A stretch of 64,000 nucleotides of DNA, taken from Apostichopus japonicus (Eukaryota > Echinodermata > Holothuroidea > Aspidochirotida > Stichopodidae). The position numbers were made by a program, and so were the translations under genes. The notes beneath the pieces were generated by a model. It was not told the DNA's origin. It made no database searches and saw only the letters and a program-made list of their open reading frames with translations. The stretch lies in contig NC_092579.1 of assembly GCF_037975245.1 (NCBI RefSeq), positions 4,860,001-4,924,000 on the forward strand. Direction: 5' to 3'. Shown piece by piece: positions 1 through 12,079 of this stretch (position 1 is its first letter; every line of letters begins with the position of its first letter).

Positions 1-2321
1 TGCTATTTCAACAACTGTGTCAGAATGTTCAATTATAACCCAGGGAATACTTAATTACCTGATATCGTATAGCACAGAAATGAGATGCTTAAACTGTTTA
101 AATTGCTAAACAACTTAAACAGATGTGTGCATACATAGCAGTTTTGCACACAGGACCATATATATCAATTTCATTATTTCATGGGAAGCAAAATTTATTA
201 ATTTTACATTGTATCACCATTTGTACATCCATTAATATGGCTAAAGTTTTGTCTGTTGGCATTCTTTCCACTTTTGAGCGTAAAACTGACAGACTTACCC
301 GACCAGCCAAAAGAGATGACGTCTCGTTGGGATCATTCATCTTTTAGACGATCTTCTTCAGCCTACCGGTTTATTGATGAAACTCTAGAATGGAACAAGA
401 CTTAGGAGCTCATTGAGAGTAATTTTAAAATGACTTGCAGCCCGACTGAAAATAGCTGTTTTTCAATACTGGTCCGAGGGTAAAAGATAATTCTGGAAGA
501 GGAAATTAAACTAAGCTACTGTATAAAGACAGCGACAAACATTTGGCTCAAACCAGCAGCAAATTCTGCATTTCATAGAGCAGCTGTACATGTATCCTTA
601 TTTGACAAATATCCACAACATTTTAATGAATCATATCTTAGGCTGCGACTTATTGAATTCCTTAATAAGTTATAATAGCATAGGCTTATGATAGCGTACA
701 TGAAAAACTCTAATGAACTATGTACAGTAGCTTCCAGAATTATGACAGTATTGCCGTAAAATTTAGTTCATTATGAGCTATTTATTTATGAGCTCATTAT
801 TATTTTTTGTCAAAGAGTTGAGTTAGAGCCATCAATGGGACTTGCCTTCTAACAAACAAGTAACATTATGTCATCATACGAATTCACCATATCAATGAGA
901 ACACTTATCACCTATACCAATTAGTAGGCGCACACCGCAAAATGGCTATTTGGCACAAATTGTTCCCATATCACTTTAGCACAAACTAGTCTGGTGCTGT
1001 CCTTCATCAGGAATCCATTCATCATATTTATTGTAGTACAAGTATCTGAACATTACAATTAAATACCTACCCTGTCCCCATCCTCCACACAACCTGTTTT
1101 TTTTTTAATAAATAAAAACATGCAAGGCTACTGAACTTTAAGTTCTAAATGGATTTTCTTCGAGTAATGGAAGACAATTTTAGCTGTAGGAGTCGTCTGT
1201 TGACAATTCGTTATAGGGCCTATATACATCATCATCACCCTATAGGCCTACAGTAGGTGGAATTTCAATTTTCATTTGAACCCGATCCTAGGGGTCGCCT
1301 ACTTGTATATCAACTTGAAGATGACGAAGTAGCGTTTCCAGTGGTGGTGTTCATGCAAAGTTTGATGCAGTGGTATCTTTACTAAATATTAATGTTAAAT
1401 ACGGTAAGTTCGCCGTTTTCCATAGCCATGTCACTATATACCTAACGCCCAGCTGTTTTTCGTAGCGGAAATACTACTATGACATCTTCATGCATCCAAC
1501 TTAGGCCTGTGACGAGAAGGAGAAGTACCTGTCAGGCACAGTAGCTATTCAGCTCCATCACCCTGGTATCAGTGACGGTAAATCTAAAACGAAAGACTGG
1601 GAACGAGGCCTAGTTTTCTTTATGTATTACGTTACTTTTTCAAATGAAAACGCTTACTTACATGCCAGGAAGGGAGATCGTTAAGTTTAACATAACACAT
1701 TACCGCGTAGCCTAACTTATCTCTCTTGATCTTGCTCACATGTTTACTCAGTCACAAGCTCAAAGAACGTCACCTGTCACTCGCAATATTAGTTCGGTTG
1801 CACACATGTGCGTCAGAGAACTATATGCAAATCACAGTATTTCAGTTCCGACCACGGAAGTAATATATTGTAATAATAGCTCAGGTAACATTTCGATCAC
1901 AGTAGGATCCACTTCAAAGGCAACTAGCTCCCCGTAGAACAAGTTTTAAAACTGTTCGTCGTTTTACCGACAACGTCTATTTTAAAAAGATAGTTACGGT
2001 GAAAACTGATTTTTGACTGATGAAAAAGGAGCACATTTTACGCATCCTTGTGAAAATTGCTTTCAATTCCTATGAACCGTTTTCGAGATAACAACATGTG
2101 GGGTTGACAAGTTTGTACCCAAAATCGAACTAATCGTTTCTCAGTTTTGCCATTGTTGTGTTTACAGGAGTGTCCGGCAGACGAAATGTTGAGACGGTCC
2201 CATTAGTCGGGTTCATTTATTAGGCCTACTCGGTACCGAAATATATAGTCTTTTGAACTCCAACGGATACATGTGATACTTTTATTTGCTGTGAAAGCAT
2301 TCAGTGTTTTCCTCTTTCAAT
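1..2321. other. No gene recognised
   Basis: AT-rich DNA with only short open frames lacking recognisable motifs or splice-joined partners. No clear repeat ends seen. Confidence 0.5.
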
Positions 2322-2329
2322 GACATTAT

Positions 2330-3258
2330 CATAGGCATGGGGAGGCGGGGGGCTGGGGGATGCAGCCCCCCCCCCCCCAACTTATTATTTTTGTGAAAAT
2401 TCGGCAATATGCTGAGAATTTTTCGGGCATCTACTGAAAGAGTAATAATTTGCAATGTGTTTTTAAATTTTTTGGTGAAAATTCGGGCAATATGCTGAGA
2501 ATTTTTCGAGCACCTACTGAAAGAAGAATAATTTGCAATGTGTTTTTCAATTTTTTTGGTGAAAATTCGGGCAATATGCTGAGAAATTTTCGGGCACCTC
2601 CCAGTGGCGGAGCGTCCATACAGTCAGAGGGGGCGGATGCCCCCCTGTCGGACTCAAATGGACTGCTGGCGCCCTTTTTAGCTTTTTACCACTTTCTACT
2701 TATTCGCGATAATTGCCTCTTTTATTGCGCTCTCAAATACCTATTGACATTTGTCACATTTTGTTGGTGCAATTTTCTGACAAATGGCGATAACACCTAT
2801 TAATTCTTCGTTTATCGGCAAATTAGCTAGGCCTGGAAAGGGTCATTTCCGGCGATCTAGGGAGTATCTTTACTCAAAAAATGTGTGCACGCTCCGCGCC
2901 AACCGGTGGTGGGGCTCCGCTTAGAAAGTGTCGAAAACGCCCCTACAGACCATTCTCTCCCCCTGACCAATACCCCTAGCCCCGCCACTGGCACCTACTG
3001 AAAGAAGAAGAATTTGCAATGTGTTTTTCAATAGTTAAGCTTATATTATTATCATTATTGTTGTAACGACTTCCCCAATAATTATAACCAATATGGAAGG
3101 GTAATAACACGAACAATGATTTAATGTTATTGGCATGTGATGTAATAAGCGATGAATGCCATGCACATTAACATGTGGAACGCGCGAAAAATTTTGGTTA
3201 TATTTTTCGGGCAAGTCGTTACAGCCCCCCTAAATCAAATGAGGCTCCTACGCCTATG
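2330..3258. mobile_element. hAT-like non-autonomous DNA transposon, CATAGGC ends
   Basis: Flanked by an exact 8-bp duplication GACATTAT (2322-2329, 3259-3266). Ends are CATAGGCATGG and the complement of CATAGGCGTAGG. Inside the left half, an 84-bp unit containing ATTCGGGCAATATGCTGAG is repeated about three times in tandem (from 2388). The right half contains a GTAACGACTTgCCC-type segment also found at 30237-30380. A second element is inserted at 2602-2990. No transposase frame is present. Confidence 0.85.
2602..2990. mobile_element. hAT-like MITE nested in 2330-3258
   Basis: Ends CAGTGGCGG and CCGCCACTG, flanked by GCACCTCC (2594-2601) and GCACCTAC (2991-2998). The neighbouring tandem units of the host element read GCACCTAC, so the left copy has mutated since insertion. 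Carries one copy of the shared core (2831-2929). Confidence 0.88.
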
Positions 3259-3399
3259 GACATTATGTATGTGAAAATCTTCCGCGGCCCTCTGTTGACA
3301 TAACGCCATGTCTCCTTTATGCACGATTTAGGTTGGAATCGAATTTTAATCATGCACTGGTTTATATAAAAGGCCTAATAATAATCAGCAGTTATGTTT

Positions 3400-3658
3400 A
3401 CGACGCTTAAGCGACCACAAATGTGTCAGAAACCCACAAGGGCTTATGGGTTACAACTTAATTACATGTCGGGTGGCTTCCAATTCAACAGTTCAACTCA
3501 ATTTTGAACATTTTCAATTTAGAAAGTCATTTCAGATGGGAAAACCCACCATAAGTAATTACTATGGCCCGCCGGGGATCGAACCCCGAACCTCCCAATT
3601 GCTAAGCCTCATTGCTTCAAATGCCACCGCCTTAATCCACTCGGCCACAGCACTGGTT
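3400..3658 (-). repeat. tRNA-derived SINE, serine/leucine-like head
   Basis: On the minus strand 3655-3567 has tRNA box A (TGGCCGAGTGG), a long variable arm and box B (GGTTCGATCCC), so a class II tRNA ancestor. The acceptor stem no longer pairs. The body continues to about 3400 and a related body lies at 35040-35110. Confidence 0.7.
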
Positions 3659-3939
3659 CGATGGCAAATTTCTAATTTAATTTTCCAGTGATATCATATA
3701 TTGCCACCTACACTGCATGTTCTCTGATATCATGCTTATAGCCTTTATAGGAATTTATACCGACAGTAAGAATAAATTCTATCTGATAGAAACAATTCTT
3801 TATACTGTCAATAAGACTCAATATACACTAAGTGCTAATTCGAAGTGTATAACATGCATGGGTGCGATACTTGTCTGATATTCATATCCGTCTTGGATCG
3901 AGATATTAGAAATGGAGAAACAACAGAGTCCACTGATAT

Positions 3940-4030
3940 ACCCTCAAAGCAATATGCGTTGCCGCTTGCCTAAAAATACAAGTACCGCTTGCTTTAAATA
4001 CCCATTACGTATACGGAGGCTTATATAGCA
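3940..4030 (-). pseudogene. Possible relic of the lactamase-like gene's first exon
   Basis: On minus, ATGGGTATTTAAAGCAAGCG from about 4012 resembles the exon 1 start (ATGGGAGTTTTTAGGCAAGC at 20522), followed by GGTACTTG in both. Here a stop codon appears at codon 4. Both places also have a TA microsatellite upstream. The similarity spans only about 30-60 bp, so chance or a shared repeat is possible. Confidence 0.35.
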
Positions 4031-4063
4031 GATCTATGGACTGACTATATGATCGTTATAATA

Positions 4064-4064
<1 letters not shown>

Positions 4065-4123
<59 letters not shown>
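4065..4123. repeat. TA microsatellite
   Basis: Uninterrupted TA dinucleotides. Confidence 0.95.
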
Positions 4124-4126
<3 letters not shown>

Positions 4127-4868
4127 TATAAGTGTTAAATATTAGGGTCTGGCTCAGTAGCCACCTGCAGACCGTGAAAGCCTTTAAATTATTTGTAACT
4201 GCATATAAACGAAATTATTACTCACCAGTTCGTTCTAGCGCAGCAATACTAAAACCCAGGTCAGATCCGTTGCGTCGGTCCGTTGCGGATGAACTTCACA
4301 GAAAACAGTAAATTAGAAAATATGGGATCCATCCATCGTATATACGATTAAAAGAATGTTGCGAAATGAGATCCTTCGCAAAATACGAAAAAAGATTAGA
4401 TCGTCCGAAATAAAAACGGAAATGCGGTTCTTATACAAAAGTCATCAAATAAAATAAATCGATAGCGGTCGGATAGGAACATTTCCCAACTTGATGGGCA
4501 TTATCCGATCGAAATAAATAACGCGGTTATAACGTTGGAGTTAATTGTTAGTTCGTCGTGTTGAACGGTCAAAGTCGAAGGTCGAAGGTCGAAGTGGAGT
4601 GTACGTCCGAACTAGCGATACGGATGAAATGTTTTACTTCAAATGTAGTTAAGGACGTATCAGTTGATACAAACTTGAGTTCCTTTCTCTGTAAAGGCAC
4701 TCTAACGGAAGCAGTATAGTGGTGTCAAATTACACCGCTATGCACATACATGCAGGAGTATATACAACACATGCAGATTTCGTGTGGTAGACGTAGGCTA
4801 CTCGTGGTTTTCAGCTCAGCAGAAAGCTTTCTGTAACTTTTGCAACCGTGTTTGAATGACTGCCATTT

Positions 4869-5442
4869 AAGGATTAGTTCAGGTGTCACAAATGTTTATC
4901 TTATATGAAAGAGGGCAATAAAAGAAACCCAATAGTGAAGAAATGATTCAAATATCTTTTTCCGTTTAGGAGATATTCAAGTTTAAAGTTTTATCTGATT
5001 GTGTAGAAACTGCTGAAATCAGACTAGCTGTGACGTCATATCCTCACATTCCTGAAAAGTCTTTGCTATTTTATTAAAATATTTTGTAAGATTTTATGAC
5101 TTACAACCAAAAGATACGTCAGGAGATCTCATATGTGTCAAGGGAAGTATTTGAGATTTAACATCTGAAGAATGTTTGATAATATTTTTTTTAGATTTGT
5201 GAAAAAAAATGTAATTATTGTTTAATGAAATATATTGACACATGTTAAGGAAGTGAGGATGTGACATCACACCCTAACAGTTAGTCCTTCTACACCAGTC
5301 ATTTGCAAAGAAATTTTGAAATCTTCAAAGTGTGATATCTCCTTAACGAGAATGCTATCATGGTAGTTTCTTCACTATTCTGTTTGTCTTTTTAAGCTCT
5401 TTCATTCAGGATAGACATGTCAGACACTTGAACCAATCCTTT
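4869..5442. repeat. Imperfect foldback element about 570 bp long
   Basis: The left half (AGGATTAGTTCAGGTGTC.., AATAGTGAAGAA.., GTGACGTCATATCCTCAC) is matched in reverse by the right half (GTGAGGATGTGACATCAC.., CTTCACTATT.., GAACCAATCCTT). Many mismatches. Probably an old MITE. Confidence 0.65.
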
Positions 5443-5790
5443 AATTTCGTCATTTTTCATTCGATTTGGCTGAACTTGCCGTGAGACTCGTGAGTGGTTT
5501 GTATGAGTTATGTTTTCAAACATGTGATCATATTTTCTAGGTTTGAAGGTCATTTGAGGTCACTGGAGTTCATTTTCTGAAAACGCCAAAAATGCAACTC
5601 CTCTTAGAGCGTTTGTGCAAATCTGCTGAAATGTTGTGGATATAACGTTTGAATGGTGTTGAACCAAAGTTGTTCGGGAAAAATATTTTTGTCGTTATGT
5701 GAAGGCCCAAAACAGGGCCTTCTGTAGAGTTTTCGGTTATGATGAAATGTATATAGGCCACAGATTATATGCAATGATGATCATGAAATT
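5443..5790 (+). repeat. Interspersed repeat, inverted copy at 21060-21340
   Basis: About 300 bp with shared blocks such as AAACGTTATATCCACAACAT (seen here in reverse) and TTCAGCAGATTTG, matching 21060-21340 in opposite orientation. No coding capacity that I trust. Confidence 0.65.
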
Positions 5791-7464
5791 TGTTTTTCGA
5801 CTTTTTATTATTCTTGACTATAGTATGAGTTTTCATGTGAGTAGCAAAATGTCTTCGATCTTAATTTTCCCGTCATTTTGGGAAATAATTCCACACGTGG
5901 GAGACTTGATCAATTCCAATATTGACTTGTTATTCAGGTTTCCTATCTAGTTCGATGTCATTCTCTGTAAAAGGACTACTTGGCAGATTTGCAAATTGAA
6001 CTTTTTCACAGTTTGTGTGCATGTAGAATAAGACATGTGAGAATGACCTATATTGTTGGAGCCGATCCCGATTACGCTCTATAACGATTCTCTGTGGTAA
6101 GTCGATTGTAAATAAGTTACAGGTCGTTCTATTATTGTATGGGTGCAATGTTCGTGAGCAATTTTGGGTTAACACAATTCAAACGTGATGTCCGCAACAT
6201 TTTAGAAGATTTATCAGGGTAATATTTGTATGTATAAATTATTATTGACATTTTCTTTCTGGGATTGCATGAATGAAAACTACGAAGTGCGTATACTGTT
6301 GGTTCTTTGTTTTTGCAATGGGGCATAGTTTATCCCCAGATATAAGTCAGGGATGTGCTCAGGAATATTTGAGTGCCGGGCAGATTGTGCGGTAGTGTGA
6401 TCCACATCCCTGGGAGAGGGTTCTCCCTCCCTCCCCACTGGACAAATTTTGCACATGAAGTATATGCTTAGGTGGTGCTATTTTCCTATTCTGTGCCATG
6501 TATTCTCCCAGATTTGGGTTATGGTAAAATTTGTTAAATTATCATAAAAAAAAGTGCGGGGCAGAAATGTTTAAAATACTGTTTGTGCTGGGCTGCATTC
6601 AGAACTGCTGGGCGCAGCCGCCCGGTGCCGACGTGTGAGCACATATCCCTATGATAAGTACAACGATCTATTGCGTAAAATATGTCTGCTAAGAAGGAGC
6701 ATAATGCCAACGGAAATAAGGAGATGGGAGGAAAGGAAAAGACATCGTTATCTCTCCTATGTCTTATATTTGTCGCACACAACAAATGGATAAACTGCTT
6801 AGAAATATTGCCAATCAAAACATGTTTATCAAATAGAAACTTTTATAGCTGAGTTTCTGCAGCGTAATTACTGCTCTTGTTCATAAACACATTGAAGCCC
6901 ATGTTATAGGCATCCATGGAACGTGTTCCTCGGCAGAGCTGTGGCTAGCAGATTGAACTCTGAAGTTTTTAATCGTTCATGGAGAGATCATGAGCGAACA
7001 TCGAATATACGTAACCTATCGCTATCTATAGCGCGTTGGTATATGCTATAATTGCTTGCTACAACCGGGAGCTGTCTGCTCGAGTAGCAGCAAATTTGTG
7101 CAATAACTAGGATACAATGTATTGCGAGTATAGGCTATACCTTCCGATCGATGGAAAGGTATGGTTCTATTTGTTAATGGGGTATTAAAGAAAGAAATAT
7201 ACCCGGTATATAACCAATTATGAACGGGATTAGGAACACTGAAGAACGGTCGGGATAACCTCGTTCTCGGGATACTGCATATGTCTGATATTATTATATA
7301 TTTAGAGATACGAAGAGATACAATCAATGATTGAACAGTGTAGGTACTAGTCTCGCAGAATTACACCCATGATACGAGATATGATATAAAGGATTGAATA
7401 TTGTAGATATCTCACAATAATACTTGATACAAAAATAAGGATTCAAAAGTATGAAGTAAATAGG
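5791..7464. other. No gene recognised
   Basis: Non-coding by appearance. A short stretch near 6945-6985 (AGATTGAACTCTGA) resembles 20792-20830 upstream of the lactamase-like gene, but too briefly to call a duplication. Confidence 0.45.
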
Positions 7465-8153
7465 TACATAGGCAGTGGCGTAGCTACGGGGGGGCCTGGG
7501 GGGGCCGGGGCCCCCCCATGAAATCGGCTGGCCCCCCCACTGGCCCCCCCCCACTGGCCCCCCCCACTGGGAATGGGGTAAAAAAAATGTAAAAAAAAAA
7601 ATTGTAAAAAAAAAAAAAAAAAAAAACTCATCAGTGGGATTCACTAATATTTTTTGTTCAATAATTTGGGAAATAGAGTTACACAATTTTCTCGTCTGCA
7701 TCTGGCAGAATAAGAATAATACAATATCTGTAGTAATCATGAGAATGGTCATACAGCATGGCATGGCAATTGTCGATGCGACGGTTGCGACCATACACCA
7801 CGAACCTTGTGCATGTGCTGCGCGATATCGATATCTACCAATACATGTTATCGGTCATCGATTGGCACAAAAACCCAGATTCTGATGACAGCTGCCTCAA
7901 GAAACCCAATAAATGGCCTAATTAGCACCGAGCCACCAATGTGGACCATTACCGAAACATCGATGCGTGTTAGTCTTCCATCCCCTTCCTCTAATGCTAT
8001 TTAAGTCCACATGTGGGCATTTCCTGCAAACCTACCGTAGACCACAGGGGTTTGAGTTGGGAGAAAGGCCTTGACACCTTGAAACAACAAATGATGCCAA
8101 CCATAGGCGTACGAGGCGGGGGTGCAGGGGGGCAGACTGCCCCCTAAATTTCC

Positions 8154-8250
8154 AGAGGACAAGAAATTCGGGCAAAAGTCCTGAAAAATTCGGGCAGCCT
8201 AAGAGGCTGCCCGAATTTTTCAGGACTTTTGCCCGAATTTCTTGTCCTCT
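8154..8250. repeat. Perfect palindrome, 47-bp arms, 3-bp spacer
   Basis: Arms 8154-8200 and 8204-8250 are exact reverse complements around the spacer AAG. Each arm contains two ATTCGGGCA-type motifs. A TA microsatellite follows at 8254-8325. It lies inside the second-level transposon. Confidence 0.95.
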
Positions 8251-8253
8251 TGA

Positions 8254-8254
8254 A

Positions 8255-8325
<71 letters not shown>
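8254..8325. repeat. TA microsatellite
   Basis: TA repeat with one G, directly after the 47-bp palindrome. Confidence 0.95.
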
Positions 8326-8329
<4 letters not shown>

Positions 8330-8511
8330 TGCAGTAGCTTGCCCGAATCTTTTTCAAATTTTTGTCCGACAATTCCATGATTTTCTTTATTTAGCATCAT
8401 GATGCCCGAATATTTCCGTGTAACACCACCGTAAGCGCAGTTCATCTGGGCTACCACGCTTTTTGCACGATCAATTTTTTTTCTTCTAACTAGTCAATTG
8501 TATACCTGGAC

Positions 8512-9173
8512 CAAGGGCGGCGGAACCGGGGGAAAAAGGGGGCACGTGCCCCTCCCCCACTTTTCCTCAGGTTAGAAATGTGCCTTTTTTCTACATAAAA
8601 ATTGAGGTGCCTCAAGTTAGCAAGAGGCCAGGGAACCAGAATGAACACTCGGGAAGGGCCGTTTCCGGCCATCTGAGGGGTTTGTAAAACCAAAATTTTT
8701 TTAAAAGTACGCTCCGCGCCAACTGATGGTGGCGCTCCGCTCAGATAGCCGTGCATACAACTTTGCAAATCCTGGCTAAGCCCGTGACTTTTTACGAATT
8801 TCTGTGAGTCAAACTCAAAGCATTTTCGAATGGAAAAAATTTGTTAAGATATTAACAAGAAAAAAACTCTAATTCGGAAGATTCCACATTAGCAACTAGC
8901 ATGATTTCACCTCATTTTGTCTCAAAAGAAAACTTGTTCCTTGTTTCCCAATTTGCGCATTGGATATTGCAGTGCTAGTATGCATATTTTACTTGAGGGG
9001 GGGGGGGGGCGGGGGACGTTGATGGAGTGATGTGTATACACAAATAAGATAATACAATAAGAGTTATAAAGGGTACTGAATATAACGCTGCATCAGTCCA
9101 ATCGAATTTCTGCAAAGTGCCCTTCGATGTCGGTGCCCCCGCCCCCAGATTAAAAGTGCTTCCGCCGCCCTTG
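8512..9173. mobile_element. hAT-like MITE nested at the third level (CAAGGGCGGCGG family)
   Basis: Ends CAAGGGCGGCGGAA and TTCCGCCGCCCTTG, flanked by ACCTGGAC (8504-8511) and ACCTGGAT (9174-9181). Highly similar along its length to 25579-26210, so the family has at least two copies here. Confidence 0.88.
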
Positions 9174-10499
9174 ACCTGGATATTCCCGACATGAGTGTAT
9201 AAAAGAAACATTTTCTTTTTCATGGATGGTGGGGGGGGGGGGGAGTGTCTACAAGCCTAGAAGTACATGTTTACCATATTCTTTGTTATATTTTATACTT
9301 TTTTGTGAGAAAAATTGCAGTCTCACCCGACACAGCGACATTATCCCGCCTACGTGTCGTTGAACAATGTTTTTCTGGGGGTAGCTGAGTACTGTGTTAA
9401 AATAATAAATAAGGTAACTAAATATAGCAGCTTAAAAAATATACTGTCCCATTTTTCCCCTTCAAAGTGATGTTACCATTTTTTCTTCTTCGAATTTACC
9501 AAATTTTTGGGGAACTGTAAATTTCTAAAACGTGAGATTATAAAATAAAGAATGTTTAGATGCAACTTGCAAGGCCTCAGAAGTGCCGTTTCCGGCAATC
9601 TGAGAGGCATTGTGTGCCAAAAATTTTCTTGTTCGCTACGCGCCAACCGATGGTGGCGCTCCGCTTAGATAGTGTCACGGGAACTTTCGGGCACAATAAG
9701 TTCTGCCCCCCCCCCCAAACTGAAATGGTCCCGTACGCCTTTGATGTCAACTTCACTCAAGTTAAAAGTCTGGCTGAGTTGGCAAGGGCAGTCAGCATGA
9801 AAGAGAAAAAAAAAATTTGCATTTCTGTCACCAGAGTTGCCCATCTTTTTGGTTGCTATTTTGCCTCACAAGTGCCATCTCCTGCGATCTGGGGGGGTGC
9901 TGAAATCTCAAATTTTCTCTGTACGCTCCGCGCCAACCAAGGTGGCGCTCCGCTCAGATAGTAACCCGGCCCCCCCACAAGAAAGAACAGCCCCCCCATG
10001 GCCCCCCCACTCAAAAAATCCTAGCTACGCCACTGTACATAGGTATATAGCGGTATAGGTATATAGGGATATAGTTTCAAGTATATAGTATAAACTATTT
10101 AATATAAAGGTATATATATAGGTATATAGGTATCACACCACAATTATAGTAGTACACGTCCGTGGAGGTTAACCATTGTCGGAATAGCCCTAAAGAGACC
10201 AACTGTAGGCCCTATTGATATATTTGGCAATTTTTGAGTCATCATCATTCTTTTTGATGCTCGGATGTTGAAGAGGACGATATAAACTACCGATGGTCTA
10301 AAAATCTGGAGGGATGAAGTTGATTTAAGGCATTTTCGAAATCTTGGGTGAAACAAGAAGATTCCGCGGCAACGAGAGCTGGCAGATGGGCTGGGGAGCA
10401 CTGTGCTAAACTTTGAGCTCTTCTAGCTCAAAATCGAAACGGTCATGGTGGCAAAAGGATGCATGTGTTTTGATAGCCCGAGCCATCAGCTATCATAAT

Positions 10500-10866
10500 C
10501 AGGGGCGTCGGAGCCGGTGCGGCAGGTCCGGCGAACGCCGGACCAATATTCACGGCGCCAAAAAAGAGGGCAAAAAAAGTAGGACTAAGAAAAAAAATGG
10601 CAAAAACTGATGCCATGGCAAATAATAATGACGGCAAGTAGGCTAAATGTGACTACTCTGGCATGGCAGGGGTCTTGTTTTCAAGCTCGGGAAGTGCCAT
10701 TTCCTGCAATCTGGGAGGCATTTTTTCAAAATTTTCTCCATTACGCTACGCGCCAACCATGGTGGCGCGTAGCGTAGTTTGGCCTACCAAACGCCCCACG
10801 ATAATTATGATAGATGGCCACTCTCTGATCTGCCGTACCAATCCCAAACAGCTTCCGACGCCTCTG
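10500..10866. mobile_element. Probable hAT-like MITE
   Basis: Ends CAGGGGCGTCGGAGC and CTTCCGACGCCTCTG are inverted repeats with a few mismatches. Flanks ATCATAAT and ATGATAGT match at 6 of 8. A core copy lies at 10681-10780, where the local hairpin has grown to GCTACGCGCC / GGCGCGTAGC. Older than the neighbours, judging from the divergence. Confidence 0.65.
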
Positions 10867-10874
10867 ATGATAGT

Positions 10875-12079
10875 GGGTAGGACATGTCAGTTGAAAACTT
10901 CTATCGATGCTATTTCTGCCCGGAAAGCGACCAATTTAGTGTGTAAGTCAATGAAGCAATTAATTCAGAAATGTGGGTGCGACACACATACTCTGTAAGT
11001 AATACGACAAATTAGATGGCGCTATGAAGAAACTGTACAAGTCACAAAGTTCCTGTTGAATTGTAGTTGTCATGCTATACTTACTCCTATATCATCACAT
11101 AAATTCGTACATCAACAATTCGGAAATATTATTTGCTGATATCAGTAATTCATTTGATATCATCATCAGACGCTTTAGGGGTATTTCCAATTGATTAATT
11201 TATGATATCTACGATTATTATTATATAGTGTCATACCGTTAACTTTATTTTTATATCATGCGTAAATTCACAATGTTGCCAAGTGGTGTTGTCGGACGAG
11301 AAACGAGTTTGGAAACGTAAACCAACAAAAGCGACAATTTGGTTTGTAATTACAACTGTACAAAGGGGTGTTCATTTTCACTGGTGGAGGGGGGTGATGG
11401 GGGTATGACAAATTCCATCCCAACCCCGCCCATTTGATGATAACGGTTAGATTTGGGTTGATTTCATGCTATTGATACTAAAAGATCACACAACAGAGCA
11501 ATTTAGTCATTAGATTGGTTAAGTTTTTTTAAAAACAGCGAAGTATAGATATAGGCCCACGGGTACCTGCTATTAACCAACAACTTTTTTCCAAGTTTGG
11601 ATACAATCCGATTTAAGGTTGTGGAGTTATTGTCATTTTAAAACTGGAACCTCCCCCCAAAAAATTGGGCCTAATAACATTTTGCGCCTAAATAGTCCCA
11701 ACATATTGGCACAAAAACATACTTGCTCAAAAAATTGAAACCCAAAAAAGTTGTGGGTCAAAATTATCAAAGAACATTGGGCCCCACAAATTCGGGCCCA
11801 GAGAATGTGTCCCAAAATGCATTTGAGGTGGATATAAAATTAGGGCCCACTCGGCCTAAAAATGTTCCCGGAATATTTTGGATCCAGATGGTCCCAAAAA
11901 CTGTACACCAAGTTTGGCATATATATCTATATATGCATCAAAAAGTGACTTGGAGACGAATCTTTGTGGATCCAAATGGATTAATTACTCGGTACCGAAA
12001 TATAAACAATATTATAGCTCCAGCATGCTTGTATGGAACACCAAAACCGACAAAAATGCAGAAACAAATTACGTAAACC
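10875..12079. other. No gene recognised; low-complexity part
   Basis: 11640-11910 is full of short variants of TTGGGCCCAAAA and looks like a decayed tandem repeat. Nothing coding seen. Confidence 0.45.

Larger units (their letters stand above)
8102..9743. mobile_element. hAT-like element nested at the second level
   Basis: Ends CATAGGCGTACGAGG and CCCGTACGCCTTTG, flanked by ATGCCAAC (8094-8101) and ATGTCAAC (9744-9751), 7 of 8 matching. It contains the 47-bp palindrome at 8154-8250, a TA microsatellite, one core copy (9570-9676) and the third-level element 8512-9173. Confidence 0.85.
7473..10035. mobile_element. hAT-like element, outermost of three nested insertions
   Basis: Exact 8-bp duplication TACATAGG at 7465-7472 and 10036-10043. 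Ends are CAGTGGCGTAGCTACG and its complement CTAGCTACGCCACTG. The subterminal DNA is made of G/C homopolymer runs, and a shared core copy sits at 9866-9963. It was later interrupted by the element at 8102-9743, leaving about 920 bp of its own sequence. No transposase seen. Confidence 0.9.

Noticed and set aside
2450-2803. 117-residue open frame with an internally repeated peptide
   Set aside because: The repetition comes from the tandem DNA units of the transposon at 2330-3258, and the frame runs across a nested insertion.
3567-3655. Functional tRNA-Ser gene
   Set aside because: Acceptor stem does not pair and the anticodon arm is irregular; a SINE head fits better.
7324-7794. 156-residue open frame on the minus strand
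   Set aside because: Built from C-runs and poly-A of a transposon end; no motif.
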